From: an uncultured eubacterium 1-6
GTDB taxonomy: Bacteria > Bacillota > Clostridia > Lachnospirales > Lachnospiraceae
Length of the DNA: 57,922 nucleotides
Assembly (NCBI GenBank): GCA_903789595.1
Contig: CAIFEZ010000021.1
Coordinates: 1-57,922, forward strand
Direction: 5' to 3'
The translations under genes were made by a program, and so were the position numbers. The notes beneath the pieces are model-generated. The model was not told the origin of the DNA and made no database searches. It saw nothing but the letters and a program-made list of their open reading frames with translations. Below, one piece after another: positions 21,415 through 30,680 of this stretch (position 1 is its first letter; each line of letters opens with the position of its first letter).

Positions 21415-22538
21415 TGGCGTCAGGAAGAGGTTTGAATAAGAAGAGAGGACTTGAATCGCTGATTCCTCATAAAATCGACAATGAGGAAGCAAAAAGTAAA
21501 GAAGAAGAACGCGGCAGTCACAGCAATCAGGAAGAAATTTCAAGTCAAAGCAGCAATGCCGATACGTTACCGATAAGCAGTGACAAAGCAGTTCCAGATC
21601 ATCCCATACAGGAAGGTGCCTCAGGTCATGGTACAGCAGATCTTGACACAGCAGAGAATGAGCTGACTGCTGGTTTTACAAATTACTCTGATGATTCTTC
21701 TGCAAGTACGTCAAAAAAACCGGGAAATGCAGCAGAAAACTTAAAAGGTACAGAGGAAGGCAGTGTCCTCCGGGTATCACTGACGGAAGTTGTGCCAAAT
21801 CAGGAGCAGCCTCGTAAGGAATTCAAAGACGCGTCCATTCATGAACTGGCAGAATCTATTCGGCAGTACGGAGTCCTGCAGCCGCTCCTTGTTCAGAAAA
21901 AGGATAAATATTATGTGATCGTCGCAGGCGAGCGAAGATGGAGAGCCGCGAAAGAGGCCGGACTGAAGGAAATCCCTGTAATTCTGAAGAACTTTGACGA
22001 TCAGGAACAGATGGAAATCTCACTGATTGAAAATATTCAGAGAGAAGATCTGAATGCGATCGAGGAAGCAGAAGCTTATCGGAGACTTATCGATGAATTT
22101 CACCTGACTCAGGATGAAGTTGCAGTCAAAGTAGGAAAAAGCAGATCAACGATTACAAATGCACTTCGCCTTCTGAAACTGGCAAAACCGGTACGCCATC
22201 TGCTGGTAAACGGAGATATCAGCATGGGACATGCAAGAGCGCTTCTCGCAGTTGAGAACGAGGAGGCGCAAATCAGCGCGGCTCATCAGGTCATCCAGAA
22301 GAAGCTGAGCGTCCGTGAAACCGAAAAGCTCGTGAAGAATATTCTCAAGCCCAGAAAACAGCGGGTGAAACCGGAGATGGATGAACAGACGGCCCTTGCG
22401 TATAAGTCCATTGAGGAGAACCTGCAGAAGCTGGTGGGAAGTAAGGTTCTGATCAAACCGCAGGGAGACAGAGGAAAGATTGAAATCGAATATTACTCCC
22501 AGGAAGAACTGGAAAGAATCATTGATTTGATCGGCTGA
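21414..22538 (+). CDS. parB: chromosome partitioning protein ParB (Spo0J)
   Basis: ParB (374 residues) binds parS and spreads as a CTP-dependent clamp. The N-terminal 110 residues are a Ser/Glu-rich low-complexity extension beyond the usual short N terminus (B. subtilis Spo0J is about 280 residues). After it come the CTPase/ParB domain with VVPNQEQPRKEF and GERRWRAAKEAG, then ENIQREDLNAIEEAEAY, the helix-turn-helix at VAVKVGKSRSTITNALRLL, and a C-terminal dimerisation region. It is translationally coupled to parA. Confidence 0.95.
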   Translation: MASGRGLNKKRGLESLIPHKIDNEEAKSKEEERGSHSNQEEISSQSSNADTLPISSDKAVPDHPIQEGASGHGTADLDTAENELTAGFTNYSDDSSASTSKKPGNAAENLKGTEEGSVLRVSLTEVVPNQEQPRKEFKDASIHELAESIRQYGVLQPLLVQKKDKYYVIVAGERRWRAAKEAGLKEIPVILKNFDDQEQMEISLIENIQREDLNAIEEAEAYRRLIDEFHLTQDEVAVKVGKSRSTITNALRLLKLAKPVRHLLVNGDISMGHARALLAVENEEAQISAAHQVIQKKLSVRETEKLVKNILKPRKQRVKPEMDEQTALAYKSIEENLQKLVGSKVLIKPQGDRGKIEIEYYSQEELERIIDLIG

Positions 22539-22561
22539 GCGAAGGAGGGGAGCATAGGATC

Positions 22562-23071
22562 ATGAAATCTCTATTCGGGAGTACGGCAGCCGGAATCATA
22601 ATCATCATTCTTGCTGCAGCTGTGGTACTGCTGGCGGTGACTTTAGCGCAGACAAATATGAGACTGAATCATCTTTCCAGAAAGTATCGTATTTTCATGA
22701 AAGGAAATGACGGAAAATCGGTCGAGAAGGCAATGGCATCAAAAATGAAGGCCCTCGACAAGGTTGACAGCAGGCAGGCGGAGAATGCATCAGCGCTGAA
22801 ACACCTGCAGAAGCTGTATGATAAATCACTTACAAAGTACGGTATCGTAAAATACGACGCATTCGAAGATGTAGGCGGGAAAATGAGCTTTGCACTCGCA
22901 ATGCTTGATACGGAAAACAGCGGATTTGTGCTGAACGCAATCCACAGCCGCGATAACTGCTATCTCTACATCAAGGAAATCGTAAAGGGAGAATCTTATA
23001 TCATGCTCAGTGATGAAGAAGTGGAGGCACTGCGGACCGCGTACCATTACGGAGAAGAAAATATAAAGTAA
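22562..23071 (+). CDS. DUF4446 family membrane-anchored protein
   Basis: The 169-residue protein has one N-terminal transmembrane segment (residues 9-29, GIIIIILAAAVVLLAVTLA), a short coiled-coil-like region (30-95, with LKHLQKLYDKSLTKYGIVKYDAF) and a C-terminal domain with GKMSFALAMLDTENSGFVLNAI and EEVEALRTA. These are features of DUF4446, whose genes commonly follow parB in clostridia. No function is established. Its place, 23 bases after parB, suggests a link with segregation or the cell envelope. AAGGAGGGG precedes the ATG. Confidence 0.85.
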   Translation: MKSLFGSTAAGIIIIILAAAVVLLAVTLAQTNMRLNHLSRKYRIFMKGNDGKSVEKAMASKMKALDKVDSRQAENASALKHLQKLYDKSLTKYGIVKYDAFEDVGGKMSFALAMLDTENSGFVLNAIHSRDNCYLYIKEIVKGESYIMLSDEEVEALRTAYHYGEENIK

Positions 23072-23093
23072 ACAGACACAATTTCACAGTGTC

Positions 23094-23122
23094 TTGCAAA
23101 ATGCAGGGTGATATTATATAGT
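23094..23122 (+). promoter_or_regulatory. putative serS promoter
   Basis: TTGCAA (23094-23099) and TATAGT (23117-23122) are spaced by 17 bases. The leader would be only about 26 bases, too short for a T-box, so serS is apparently not regulated by uncharged tRNA-Ser at this locus. Confidence 0.5.
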
Positions 23123-23154
23123 ATGAAAAGCAGAATCAGGAGGAAAAAAGAATC

Positions 23155-24459
23155 ATGATAGACATTAAGTTTCTGAGAGAAAACCCGGAGGCTGTAAAAC
23201 AGAACATCCGTAATAAATTCCAGGACAGAAAGCTTCCGATGGTCGATGAAGTCATCGAATTTGATAAAGAGAGAAGAAAACTTCTTCAGGAGAAGGAAGC
23301 ACTCCAGGCTGAGCGCAATAAAATTTCCAAGGAAATCGGAAAACTGATGGGCCAGGGCAAAAAGGATGAGGCAATGGCGATCAAAGCAAAGGTTGCCGAT
23401 ACCGGAAAGAGAATTGCCGAGCTGGAAGACCGTCAGAAGACAGTTGATGAAGAAATCAAGAAGAGAATGATGGTCATTCCCAATATTATCGACCCGTCCG
23501 TTCCGATCGGAAAAGACGACAGCGAGAATGTCGAAATTGAAAGATTCGGCGAGCCGAAGGTACCGGATTTTGAAGTGCCTTATCACACGGATATCATGGA
23601 GTCCTTCGACGGAATTGACATGGATGCCGCCGGCCGCGTTGCCGGAAACGGTTTTTACTATCTGCTCGGAGATATCGCAAGACTTCATTCCGCGGTTCTG
23701 TCCTATGGACGTGATTTTATGATCAATCGCGGATTTACCTATGTGATTCCTCCGTATATGATCCGCAGTGCGGTAGTAGACGGCGTTATGAGCTTTGACG
23801 AGATGGATTCGATGATGTATAAAATCGAAGGAGAGGATCTGTACCTGATCGGAACCTCAGAGCATTCCATGATCGGACGCTTCATCGATCAGATCATTCC
23901 GGAACAGAAGCTTCCGCTGACACTTACCAGTTATTCTCCGTGCTTCCGTAAGGAGAAGGGCGCGCATGGAATCGAAGAGCGCGGCGTGTACAGAATCCAT
24001 CAGTTTGAAAAACAGGAAATGATCGTCGTCTGCAAGCCTGAGGAGAGCATGGACTGGTACAACAAGCTGTGGAAGAACACCGTTGATTTCTTCCGCTCCA
24101 TGGATATTCCGGTTCGTACACTGGAATGTTGCTCCGGAGATCTTGCGGATCTCAAGGTAAAATCCTGTGATGTAGAGGCGTGGTCTCCGCGTCAGAAGAA
24201 ATACTTTGAAGTAGGAAGCTGTTCAAACCTCGGAGACGCGCAGGCCAGAAGACTGAGAATCCGCGTACAGGGAGAGGACGGACAGAAATACCTTGCCAAT
24301 ACGCTGAATAATACCTGTGTCGCTCCGCCGCGTATGCTGATCGCATTCCTGGAGAACAATCTGAACGCTGACGGTACCGTATCGATTCCGGAGCCGCTTC
24401 GTCCGTACATGGGCGGAAAGGATAAGCTTGTTCCGAGAAATTCCTGTCTGGGGAAGTAA
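23155..24459 (+). CDS. serS: seryl-tRNA synthetase
   Basis: SerRS (434 residues) charges tRNA-Ser, including the GCU isoacceptor at 140-227. The N-terminal long antiparallel coiled coil (about residues 28-105) binds the variable arm of tRNA-Ser. The class II core has FRKEKGAHGIEERGVYRIHQF (motif 2 region) and NTLNNTCVAPPRMLIAFLEN (motif 3 region). Length fits. AGGAGGAAAAAA precedes the ATG. It is monocistronic or cotranscribed with the DUF3881 gene 117 bases downstream. Confidence 0.96.
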   Translation: MIDIKFLRENPEAVKQNIRNKFQDRKLPMVDEVIEFDKERRKLLQEKEALQAERNKISKEIGKLMGQGKKDEAMAIKAKVADTGKRIAELEDRQKTVDEEIKKRMMVIPNIIDPSVPIGKDDSENVEIERFGEPKVPDFEVPYHTDIMESFDGIDMDAAGRVAGNGFYYLLGDIARLHSAVLSYGRDFMINRGFTYVIPPYMIRSAVVDGVMSFDEMDSMMYKIEGEDLYLIGTSEHSMIGRFIDQIIPEQKLPLTLTSYSPCFRKEKGAHGIEERGVYRIHQFEKQEMIVVCKPEESMDWYNKLWKNTVDFFRSMDIPVRTLECCSGDLADLKVKSCDVEAWSPRQKKYFEVGSCSNLGDAQARRLRIRVQGEDGQKYLANTLNNTCVAPPRMLIAFLENNLNADGTVSIPEPLRPYMGGKDKLVPRNSCLGK

Positions 24460-24576
24460 GTGAACAGGAATCGACAGAACAATTTATCCGGCAGAACCAT
24501 TGTCATTGATAGAGAATCTGAGAACTTCTATCGATGCGTCTGCCATCCTGACGAGTAAATTTGAGAGGAGTTGTCT

Positions 24577-25452
24577 ATGCATAAATTCCTCAGATCAATC
24601 GGTTTCAGCAGATTACGCGAGCTGGACGATCTCGGACGCCTGATACAGGACGTCCTCGTTCACTACGATTTCAAGAAAACAGCGGTAGATGAAGATGGTC
24701 ATCTGTTCGCTGAAATCTCAAAGGAATTTGCACCCGACATGGGTGTAACTGTCTGCGGCACCTATGACAGCGAAAATCTGTTCCACATGGAGTACCTGTT
24801 CCCGTTTTTCTGGGGATCACAGGTCACCTCTTACGAGCAGATCGGAGTGGAACGGCATCTGGCGACAGAGTCGTTTGCCGGAGCCTGTGATGATATGAGA
24901 GTCGGCACAACGCTGATCTTTTATGTATCGAACGCGGGCGAATACATCAGCATGAGCCGCGGCGGACAAATGAACGACACCGCGAATTCGGTTTCCTTGT
25001 CCGCACTTGCAGAGAGCGGTACCATTCTGTTTCCGGTCAGAAAAGAGCAGAAGGCCCAGCCTGTGGACCCGAAAAAGCTGGAGGAGCGCAGCACACTGTT
25101 CAATGCAGCGCAGAACGGAGACGAGGACGCAATCGAGAGTCTCACGATGGAGGATTACGATACCTACACCATGCTCTCACACCGGGTACAGAACGAGGAT
25201 ATCTACACCATTGTGGATTCTTATTTCATGCCATACGGAATGGAATGTGATCTGTACAATATCATGGGTGATATCACGAGCTGTGAAGAAGTCAGAAACC
25301 ACGCGACCGGCGAGAAGGTGTACCAGCTCGGCGTTATCTGCAATGACGTCCCTCTGGATGTCTGTATCAATGAAAAAGATCTGACGGGAGAGCCGGAAGT
25401 CGGAAGAAGATTAAAAGCAATCATCTGGCTTCAGGGAAGGTTGAATTTTTGA
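24577..25452 (+). CDS. DUF3881 family protein
   Basis: The 291-residue protein begins MHKFLRSIGFSRLRELDD, the start I associate with DUF3881, a family largely confined to Lachnospiraceae. No membrane segment or signal peptide is seen, so it is likely cytoplasmic. The start at 24577 has GAGAGGAG six bases before it; a TTG two codons earlier is less likely. There is no known function and no catalytic motif I recognise. The family assignment is from memory of its N terminus. An inverted repeat at 25465-25500 (arms ATAATGATAT/ATATCATTAT) follows the stop. Confidence 0.7.
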   Translation: MHKFLRSIGFSRLRELDDLGRLIQDVLVHYDFKKTAVDEDGHLFAEISKEFAPDMGVTVCGTYDSENLFHMEYLFPFFWGSQVTSYEQIGVERHLATESFAGACDDMRVGTTLIFYVSNAGEYISMSRGGQMNDTANSVSLSALAESGTILFPVRKEQKAQPVDPKKLEERSTLFNAAQNGDEDAIESLTMEDYDTYTMLSHRVQNEDIYTIVDSYFMPYGMECDLYNIMGDITSCEEVRNHATGEKVYQLGVICNDVPLDVCINEKDLTGEPEVGRRLKAIIWLQGRLNF

Positions 25453-25597
25453 TCTGAATGAGGTATAATGATATTTGTTCGTCTGAGCAGATATCATTAT
25501 TCTCTATGATGGTTTTTATCATTCTCTGTTATCGGATAATGTGAAGATAGAGAATCAGTATCTTTGTTCAGAGAAAGAACCAGTAAAGTTGACATAA

Positions 25598-25671
25598 GTT
25601 TCTGTAGCTCAGCAGGATAGAGCGTCCGCCTCCTAAGCGGAAGGCCGGCGGTTCGAATCCGCCCAGGAACG
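25598..25671 (+). tRNA. tRNA-Arg (anticodon CCU)
   Basis: The 74-base cloverleaf has acceptor arms GTTTCTG/CAGGAAC, D arm TAGCTCAGCAGGATAGAGC, anticodon stem TCCGC/GCGGA with loop CTCCTAA (anticodon CCU), and T arm GGCGGTTCGAATCCGCC. Discriminator base is G and no CCA is encoded. It reads the rare codon AGG. A terminator follows at 25676. Confidence 0.95.
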
Positions 25672-25675
25672 TAGA

Positions 25676-25714
25676 AAATACGCCATTTCCGGCATATCCG
25701 GGTGGCGTATTTTT
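25676..25714 (+). terminator. intrinsic terminator after tRNA-Arg
   Basis: AATACGCCA and TGGCGTATT form a perfect stem, with a nested CCGG...CCGG, followed by a run of T. It is A-rich on the left side, so it may work in both directions. Confidence 0.85.
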
Positions 25715-25927
25715 CTTTCCAATCTCTTATTAAAGTGTATCAGATACGACCAGATCTGATGGTAACGAAGGGCAATCTGATAACGGAGAAAGGAAGCACA
25801 ACTTAAATGTAATAAAATAGTTGATAACAAGAGATGTCTGTGTTATCTTATAGCTAAAGGTGAAATAAAAGATATTTCATCTAAAACACAATTGACATAG
25901 ACTTAGAACAAGGAGATAATCAAAATA

Positions 25928-26241
25928 ATAAAAATCTCAGTTGTTGCAGCAAACGGAAGAGTGGCAAACAAGGTTATCACAGAGGCAGTGAACCGTGGCT
26001 TTGATGCGACGGGCTTCGGACGCAAGGAAAATAACACACAGGCACAGCACTATGTGCAGAAAGATCTGTTTGATCTGACATCAGAGGATCTTAAGGGCTT
26101 TGACGCAGTTGTGGATGCTTTTGGCGCGTGGACAGAAGAGGAGAAAGCGTGATCTCCTATGCCGATTATGCCATTGCGATGGCTGACGAAATTGAGAAGG
26201 GTGATCACATTCAGCAGAGAATATCTGTTGTAAGAGCCTGA
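25928..26241 (+). pseudogene. decayed NAD(P)-binding oxidoreductase (YwnB-like), centre deleted
   Basis: The first part encodes KISVVAANGRVANKVITEAV through FDAVVDAFGAWTEEEKA, the NAD(P)-binding N terminus of an NmrA/SDR-like oxidoreductase. It stops at 26152. Immediately after, in another frame, VISYADYAIAMADEIEKGD through QRISVVRA matches the usual C-terminal end of the same family. Roughly 100 or more central residues are missing and the junction is frameshifted. The expected ATG is ATA (25928-25930), after AGGAG. TTGACA and GATAAT spaced 17 bases lie at 25892-25920, so remains of a promoter may persist. The neighbouring Rrf2 gene supports the assignment, since B. subtilis pairs ywnA (Rrf2) with ywnB. 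Confidence 0.8.
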
Positions 26242-26341
26242 CCGATGTCAGGAGACGCGTTACAGGACAGGTTTACAGGCTTCCGGCAGTGGCCGGAAGC
26301 CTTTTGCCGGTGATGGGAAGGGCAAAGGAGAGAATAAAATT

Positions 26342-26782
26342 ATGCAGATTTCAACTAAGTTTACGATAGCGATACACATACTGGCGGCTGCAGAGTATTT
26401 TGGAAAAGAGGAGAAAGTGACCAGCGAGTTTCTGGCATCCAGCATAGGAAGCAATCCGGTGATCATCCGGAACCTCATGTCCGATCTTAAGAATGCCGGA
26501 TTAATTGAAATCAAGAGAGGTCCGGGCGGCATTGCGATCACCAGACCGCTGGATGAAATCACATTTTATGACGTGTATGAGGCAGTGGAGAAGAATAAGG
26601 ATGACCTGTTTCATTTCCATGAAAACGCAAATCCACAGTGTCCGGTCGGAAGGAATATTTATTCCGCACTCTGCGACAAACTGCAGGAAGTACAGAAAGA
26701 TTTTGAAGAGAGCCTGAAAAAGCACAGGCTCAGTGATGTGATCTCTGATCTCTATAAAGAAATAGAGACAGAGAAGGCATGA
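26342..26782 (+). CDS. Rrf2 family transcriptional regulator (YwnA-like)
   Basis: The 146-residue protein has the Rrf2 winged helix: MQISTKFTIAIHILAA, then VTSEFLASSIGSNPVIIRNLMSDLKNAGLIEIKRGPGGIAI. The region where iron-sulfur Rrf2 proteins (IscR, NsrR) have three cysteines here reads FHFHENANPQCPVGRN, with a single cysteine, so it probably does not carry a cluster. It may instead sense redox or a ligand, as YwnA-like members are thought to. It sits beside the decayed oxidoreductase it presumably once controlled, and appears intact. Confidence 0.88.
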   Translation: MQISTKFTIAIHILAAAEYFGKEEKVTSEFLASSIGSNPVIIRNLMSDLKNAGLIEIKRGPGGIAITRPLDEITFYDVYEAVEKNKDDLFHFHENANPQCPVGRNIYSALCDKLQEVQKDFEESLKKHRLSDVISDLYKEIETEKA

Positions 26783-26801
26783 TGAATTTGTAAATTTCCG
26801 A

Positions 26802-27107
26802 TCACCTCGATTTTCGGAACAGAAGGAAGGAGAGGATAGAGGTTATTATCTCTGAAACAGGAACCGCCACCCAGAGCCCGTCGGTGCCAAACAGAAATCC
26901 GAACGCGTAGGTGAACGTCAGCACCGGCGTGCAGTTTCCCATGGCGCTCAGCGCGACCGCGCCCAGCTTTTGCCCGAAGACAAAAGTGGCCGTGAATGTG
27001 TAGACTGCCATCAGCATCATGGAGAGCATGCTGGGCAGAAGATATCTTCTGAAGTTCCCCAATGTTTCCCCGGAATGGCTTGTCACAGTGAATTTTTTTG
27101 ATGCCAT
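26802..27107 (-). pseudogene. MATE family efflux transporter remnant, centre deleted
   Basis: The 101-residue reading frame starts like a MATE transporter (LLPSMLSMMLMAVYTFTATF, GAVALSAMGNCTPVLTFTYAFGFLFGT) and then jumps at about residue 78 to DGLWVAVPVSEIITSILSFLLF, which resembles the last helix of the same family. A complete MATE protein is about 440-460 residues with 12 helices; this one would have about three. The deletion is in frame, so a short membrane protein could still be made, but transport is not expected. GGAGGT precedes the start. It converges with the Rrf2 gene. Confidence 0.75.
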
Positions 27108-27161
27108 CTCATACCTCCTGAATCATCACCTGAAATTAATCTTGAAAAGGCCTCAATAAAC

Positions 27162-27208
27162 AAAAAAAGCATCAGATAAAATGTCAGTGACGACATCTTA
27201 TCTGGTGC
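27162..27208 (-). terminator. strong hairpin terminator in the leader of the MATE remnant
   Basis: On the minus strand GCACCAGATAAGATGTC pairs with GACATTTTATCTGATGC (a 17-base arm with few mismatches), followed by seven T. It lies 54 bases upstream of the MATE start on the same strand, where it would end transcription before the gene. It may be the expression platform of a lost or unrecognised riboswitch, or simply end an upstream transcript. The rest of the 421-base gap (27209-27528) holds no convincing gene. A minus-strand open stretch at 27292-27390 could be a gene fragment. Confidence 0.7.
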
Positions 27209-27528
27209 TGATTTACGCGAACAGCGTTTATCTTCAGACCGCTCCGGCTACATCCGCCCTGAGGCAGAGTGCCTTGCCCGGCAGTTTTCATTCAAAGGCA
27301 GAAATACTGCCAACCGATGTATCCAATTGCAACGAGGTACATACTAAGTGATCTCGCGATAAAAGCCAAGGTCTTCCTTATTATAAGTTTTGTTCTTCAG
27401 GTTATAGGTTTTGTCCAATCGTTTTTGTAGCCACTAATCGAGAAAAAATAAATTCGTGGTGGTATAATGAAACAACAGTAACAGCATAGACAGAATATAC
27501 AGTACATGAATCATACAGAGAGTCGGCA

Positions 27529-28719
27529 ATGGAAAAAGAGATGAGACAACAGATGAATCAAAATGTAAGCCGGGAAATCATAGAGCTTCGGCACACGCTG
27601 CATGCGCATCCGGAGTTGTCAGGAAAAGAAAATCATACAAAACTGCTGTTGATGAATTTCATCAGAGAACACACCGGGCTTTCAGTGGAGGATATGGGAC
27701 ACTGGTTTTATGCAGTCTATGAACCGAAGGTGCCGGATCATTTAGCGCCTGTCGCCTTTCGGGCAGATATGGACGCGCTGCCGATGCCGGAAAATCTGGA
27801 TATTTCCTATGCGTCGAAGGAGCCGGGTGTGTCTCACAAATGCGGACACGACGGTCACTCCGCTGCGCTTGCCGCACTGGCACTGATGCTGGAAGATGAC
27901 GAACGGATAGTGAGACCGGTCTATCTGATCTTTCAGTCCGCAGAGGAAACCGGCGAGGGAGGGAAAGCCTGCGCCGCTTTTCTGAAAGACAGGGGAATCC
28001 GTGAGGTTTACGCCTTTCACAATCTGAGCGGATATCCGGAGAACGCAGTCATGGTAAGGGATTCCCTTACGCAGTACGCTTCAGCCGGATTGACCTTTTG
28101 TTTCACGGGGCGGGCGAGTCATGCTGGAACGCCGGAACATGGAATAAATCCTGCGCCTGCGCTGGCGCATCTGGAAATATTTGCAGAGCAGCTGATGCGA
28201 GAGGAGGCGGACCATGTCGGGGAAACATCATCTGACGGCAGAATGGAAGAGGATCGTTTTCTTTTGATCACTACGGTAGGAATCAATGTCGGCGGTCAGG
28301 ATTTTGGCATTTCTCCGGGCGGGGGAAGCGTCTGCTTTACGCTTCGGGCGGGCAGTGATGCGAGGATGAATGACGTCGAGAAGGAACTTGCCTATGAAGC
28401 AAAGAGACTGGCAGAAATTCATGGCCTTACGGTTCATTCCTCATTGACAGATGTATTCCCTGCAACGGTTAATGATCCTGATTGTGCGGCAAGAGTCCGT
28501 CAGGCTTCTGAGGAACTCGGACTTACGGTGGTTCCCATGGATAAGCCCTGGAGACCCTCTGAGGATTTTGGCTGGTATCTGCATGAATGCCCCGGCGCTA
28601 TGTTCTATGTGGGAAACGGTGAAAACTGGCCGGCACCGCATCAGGAGGATTACGACTTTAATGACCGTATACTGAAGACAGCGCCGGCGATATTCCTCAG
28701 ACTGGCGGAGACGCACTGA
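27529..28719 (+). CDS. M20 family metallopeptidase / amidohydrolase
   Basis: The 396-residue cytoplasmic enzyme belongs to the M20D amidohydrolase group (hippurate and N-acyl-amino-acid hydrolases). Metal ligands and catalytic acid are visible in AFRADMDALPMPE, CGHDGHSAALAAL, SAEETGEGG and FHNLSG, with a C-terminal histidine in PHQEDY. A small dimerisation lid lies near residues 185-300. The probable reaction is removal of an acyl group from an amino acid; the substrate cannot be read from the sequence. The ribosome binding site is weak. The gene stands alone, converging with the lipoprotein gene. Confidence 0.88.
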   Translation: MEKEMRQQMNQNVSREIIELRHTLHAHPELSGKENHTKLLLMNFIREHTGLSVEDMGHWFYAVYEPKVPDHLAPVAFRADMDALPMPENLDISYASKEPGVSHKCGHDGHSAALAALALMLEDDERIVRPVYLIFQSAEETGEGGKACAAFLKDRGIREVYAFHNLSGYPENAVMVRDSLTQYASAGLTFCFTGRASHAGTPEHGINPAPALAHLEIFAEQLMREEADHVGETSSDGRMEEDRFLLITTVGINVGGQDFGISPGGGSVCFTLRAGSDARMNDVEKELAYEAKRLAEIHGLTVHSSLTDVFPATVNDPDCAARVRQASEELGLTVVPMDKPWRPSEDFGWYLHECPGAMFYVGNGENWPAPHQEDYDFNDRILKTAPAIFLRLAETH

Positions 28720-28781
28720 CAGCATGCGTACCGGGATTTTTTCCGACTGTCAGGGAAATCGTGAGACGAATCCCGGCCAGA

Positions 28782-30680
28782 TCATCCGGAATAGGCGATG
28801 CCGCTGAACAGGGTTTCTGCGGCGGTGCCGCCCACCGTCTGGGGATAGGCGCCGCCATTGTCGACGCGGATGCGGACGATCCGGTTATCGGACGTGAGGA
28901 AATCAACGCTGTCTGTCATATTGGTCCGGTAATAATGAAGTACAGTTCCGCCCGATATCTTCGTCTGCCTGAAGATCAGATTCTCCGGAGATCCTGACGG
29001 ATCGGAAGCTGTGTCAAAGCTGCTCGTTTCACGAAGCAAGATGTCATCGCCCGATATGGGATCGGAAGTGTACCATGCGCTTCCGGCGACAGGATTTCCG
29101 TCGTCGCCGAGCCGGAAAAGATTCGTACAGGCGGTGGTTCCGAGAAGCTGGGATCTCGTGGACAGGAGAAAACAGTCGGGGTTCAGAAGTACATGGCCGT
29201 AGAGTCCGCAGGAATTTTCCGCTGTCATACCGGTATCGTCGGAAACTGCGGCATAAGCGGCATCTGTGGACGTCGGCTCATCCGGCCAGACCATGTGCGG
29301 AGCAGTGCCGTCGGATGAGGCGGACGGAAGCTCATACAGGTGAACACTCTCCCAGTCGTTTTCCTGATGTGTATTGATGAGAAGAAAACGTCTCGCGCCG
29401 CGCGCGATCAGATAATAATCGGGTGTGTAACGGCCCGGGAGCGCAAAGGTTCTGGACTGATCGTTCACGGAAACTGTAATATTTCTTGTACCGGTGTCAT
29501 AACCTTCTTGGGTCACTGCAGGTGCGGACCCCACCTGAAAGCTGCTGAATCCGCGGCCACTGTCGTCTGTGACAGACATAGGCACGTAACCCGGAATGGC
29601 AACGGCATAGCTGTCGTCTGCCTCCGGTACAAAGGCCGGGTTAATGATGCCGGAGAGATCTGCATATCGGACGGAAGGCGCCTGCGCACCGGCTGCATAG
29701 GCACTGAGATCTCCGGCACTGAACCAGAAAGTAACGCCTTTCGGGTCCAGGGTGAACGAAAGACCGCCATAATCTTCGGTGCTGTTCATGATTTCCCGGA
29801 TCAGGGGCGCGGCGCCCTCCGAATCTGACGCCGAAAAAAGAGCGAGGTCCGGATACTGGTCTGTGAGCGCGAAGGCTATGATGTCCGGCAATGCGTCGCT
29901 GTCTGTGAAAACATCGTCAATATTCAGCTCGTTGCCGGTTGCGGGATCGTAATTGCACCCCCTGAGGACGACGCTGCCGTGTGCGCCGTGACTGTAGACA
30001 TCCGTGAGAGACAGAACGCTCAGAATTGCTGCGTCGGCTCGCTGTACATAGAGCTTCTGGAAATTATGGTAATATGGCTCGCTGCCATCCGGCGCGGGCG
30101 CCTCATCATCGCTCTGCGCCATGGCATTCAGATCTTCAACCGCCTTGTCTGCACGTTTCGAAACATCCCGGTTCAGGCTGTCTGCTGCTCGGCTGAGCAG
30201 GGATTTTGCCTCTGACGAGAGGTCATCTGTACCGGTCAGCAGGCTGCCGTAATCGGTGTCGTCAAAGGACAGCTGCTGATAGGAGGCGTCGACCCAGGTC
30301 ACGCCGGCAACCTCATCCCAGACACCGTTGAAGGCAGTCTGACATACAAGCTGAAGATCGGAAATTGCCGAGGAGCTTGCGGATGGCACAGAGACCGGGT
30401 CCCGGGAGACGGATGAGTCACGGACATCGGCAGGGCCGTTTTCCCTGTCATTTGCGGAAGAGGGAGAACAGGAAGAAGACGACGCCGGGACAGTTTCCGC
30501 CGAAGAGGCAGACAGCGCCTGCCGGCTGTCTGCGGAGGAGGTGCGGGCAGACTGCAGATTTTTCGTATCTGCGGCACTGCTTTCAGAAATGCCTGACGGA
30601 TCCTGCGCTGCGCCGCATCCTTCCATGACAACGGCAGCGGCAAGTATGCCGGACATTATGACGGAACACCATTTTCTCAT
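28782..30680 (-). CDS. DUF3298 domain lipoprotein
   Basis: The 632-residue protein has a lipoprotein signal peptide (MRKWCSVIMSGILAAAVVMEGC, lipobox-like VMEGC with Cys22). A Ser/Ala-rich linker follows to about residue 110, then a region with YSHGAHGSVVLRGCNYD and TGNELNIDDVFTD, typical of DUF3298 (RsiV-like extracellular domain). The C-terminal half (350-632) is an unrecognised, probably beta-rich domain. RsiV-type domains bind lysozyme in B. subtilis, but no sigma factor is adjacent, so that role is only a possibility. GGAGGAATTGAG precedes the ATG. Confidence 0.75.
   Translation of the reverse strand: MRKWCSVIMSGILAAAVVMEGCGAAQDPSGISESSAADTKNLQSARTSSADSRQALSASSAETVPASSSSCSPSSANDRENGPADVRDSSVSRDPVSVPSASSSAISDLQLVCQTAFNGVWDEVAGVTWVDASYQQLSFDDTDYGSLLTGTDDLSSEAKSLLSRAADSLNRDVSKRADKAVEDLNAMAQSDDEAPAPDGSEPYYHNFQKLYVQRADAAILSVLSLTDVYSHGAHGSVVLRGCNYDPATGNELNIDDVFTDSDALPDIIAFALTDQYPDLALFSASDSEGAAPLIREIMNSTEDYGGLSFTLDPKGVTFWFSAGDLSAYAAGAQAPSVRYADLSGIINPAFVPEADDSYAVAIPGYVPMSVTDDSGRGFSSFQVGSAPAVTQEGYDTGTRNITVSVNDQSRTFALPGRYTPDYYLIARGARRFLLINTHQENDWESVHLYELPSASSDGTAPHMVWPDEPTSTDAAYAAVSDDTGMTAENSCGLYGHVLLNPDCFLLSTRSQLLGTTACTNLFRLGDDGNPVAGSAWYTSDPISGDDILLRETSSFDTASDPSGSPENLIFRQTKISGGTVLHYYRTNMTDSVDFLTSDNRIVRIRVDNGGAYPQTVGGTAAETLFSGIAYSG

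Noticed and set aside
23072-23154. T-box riboswitch before serS
   Set aside because: The gap is only 83 bases and lacks the T-box sequence, specifier stem and terminator.
27292-27390. Minus-strand hydrophobic fragment ending in YIGWQYFCL
   Set aside because: It could be the tail of a lost membrane protein, but there is no family match I can defend.
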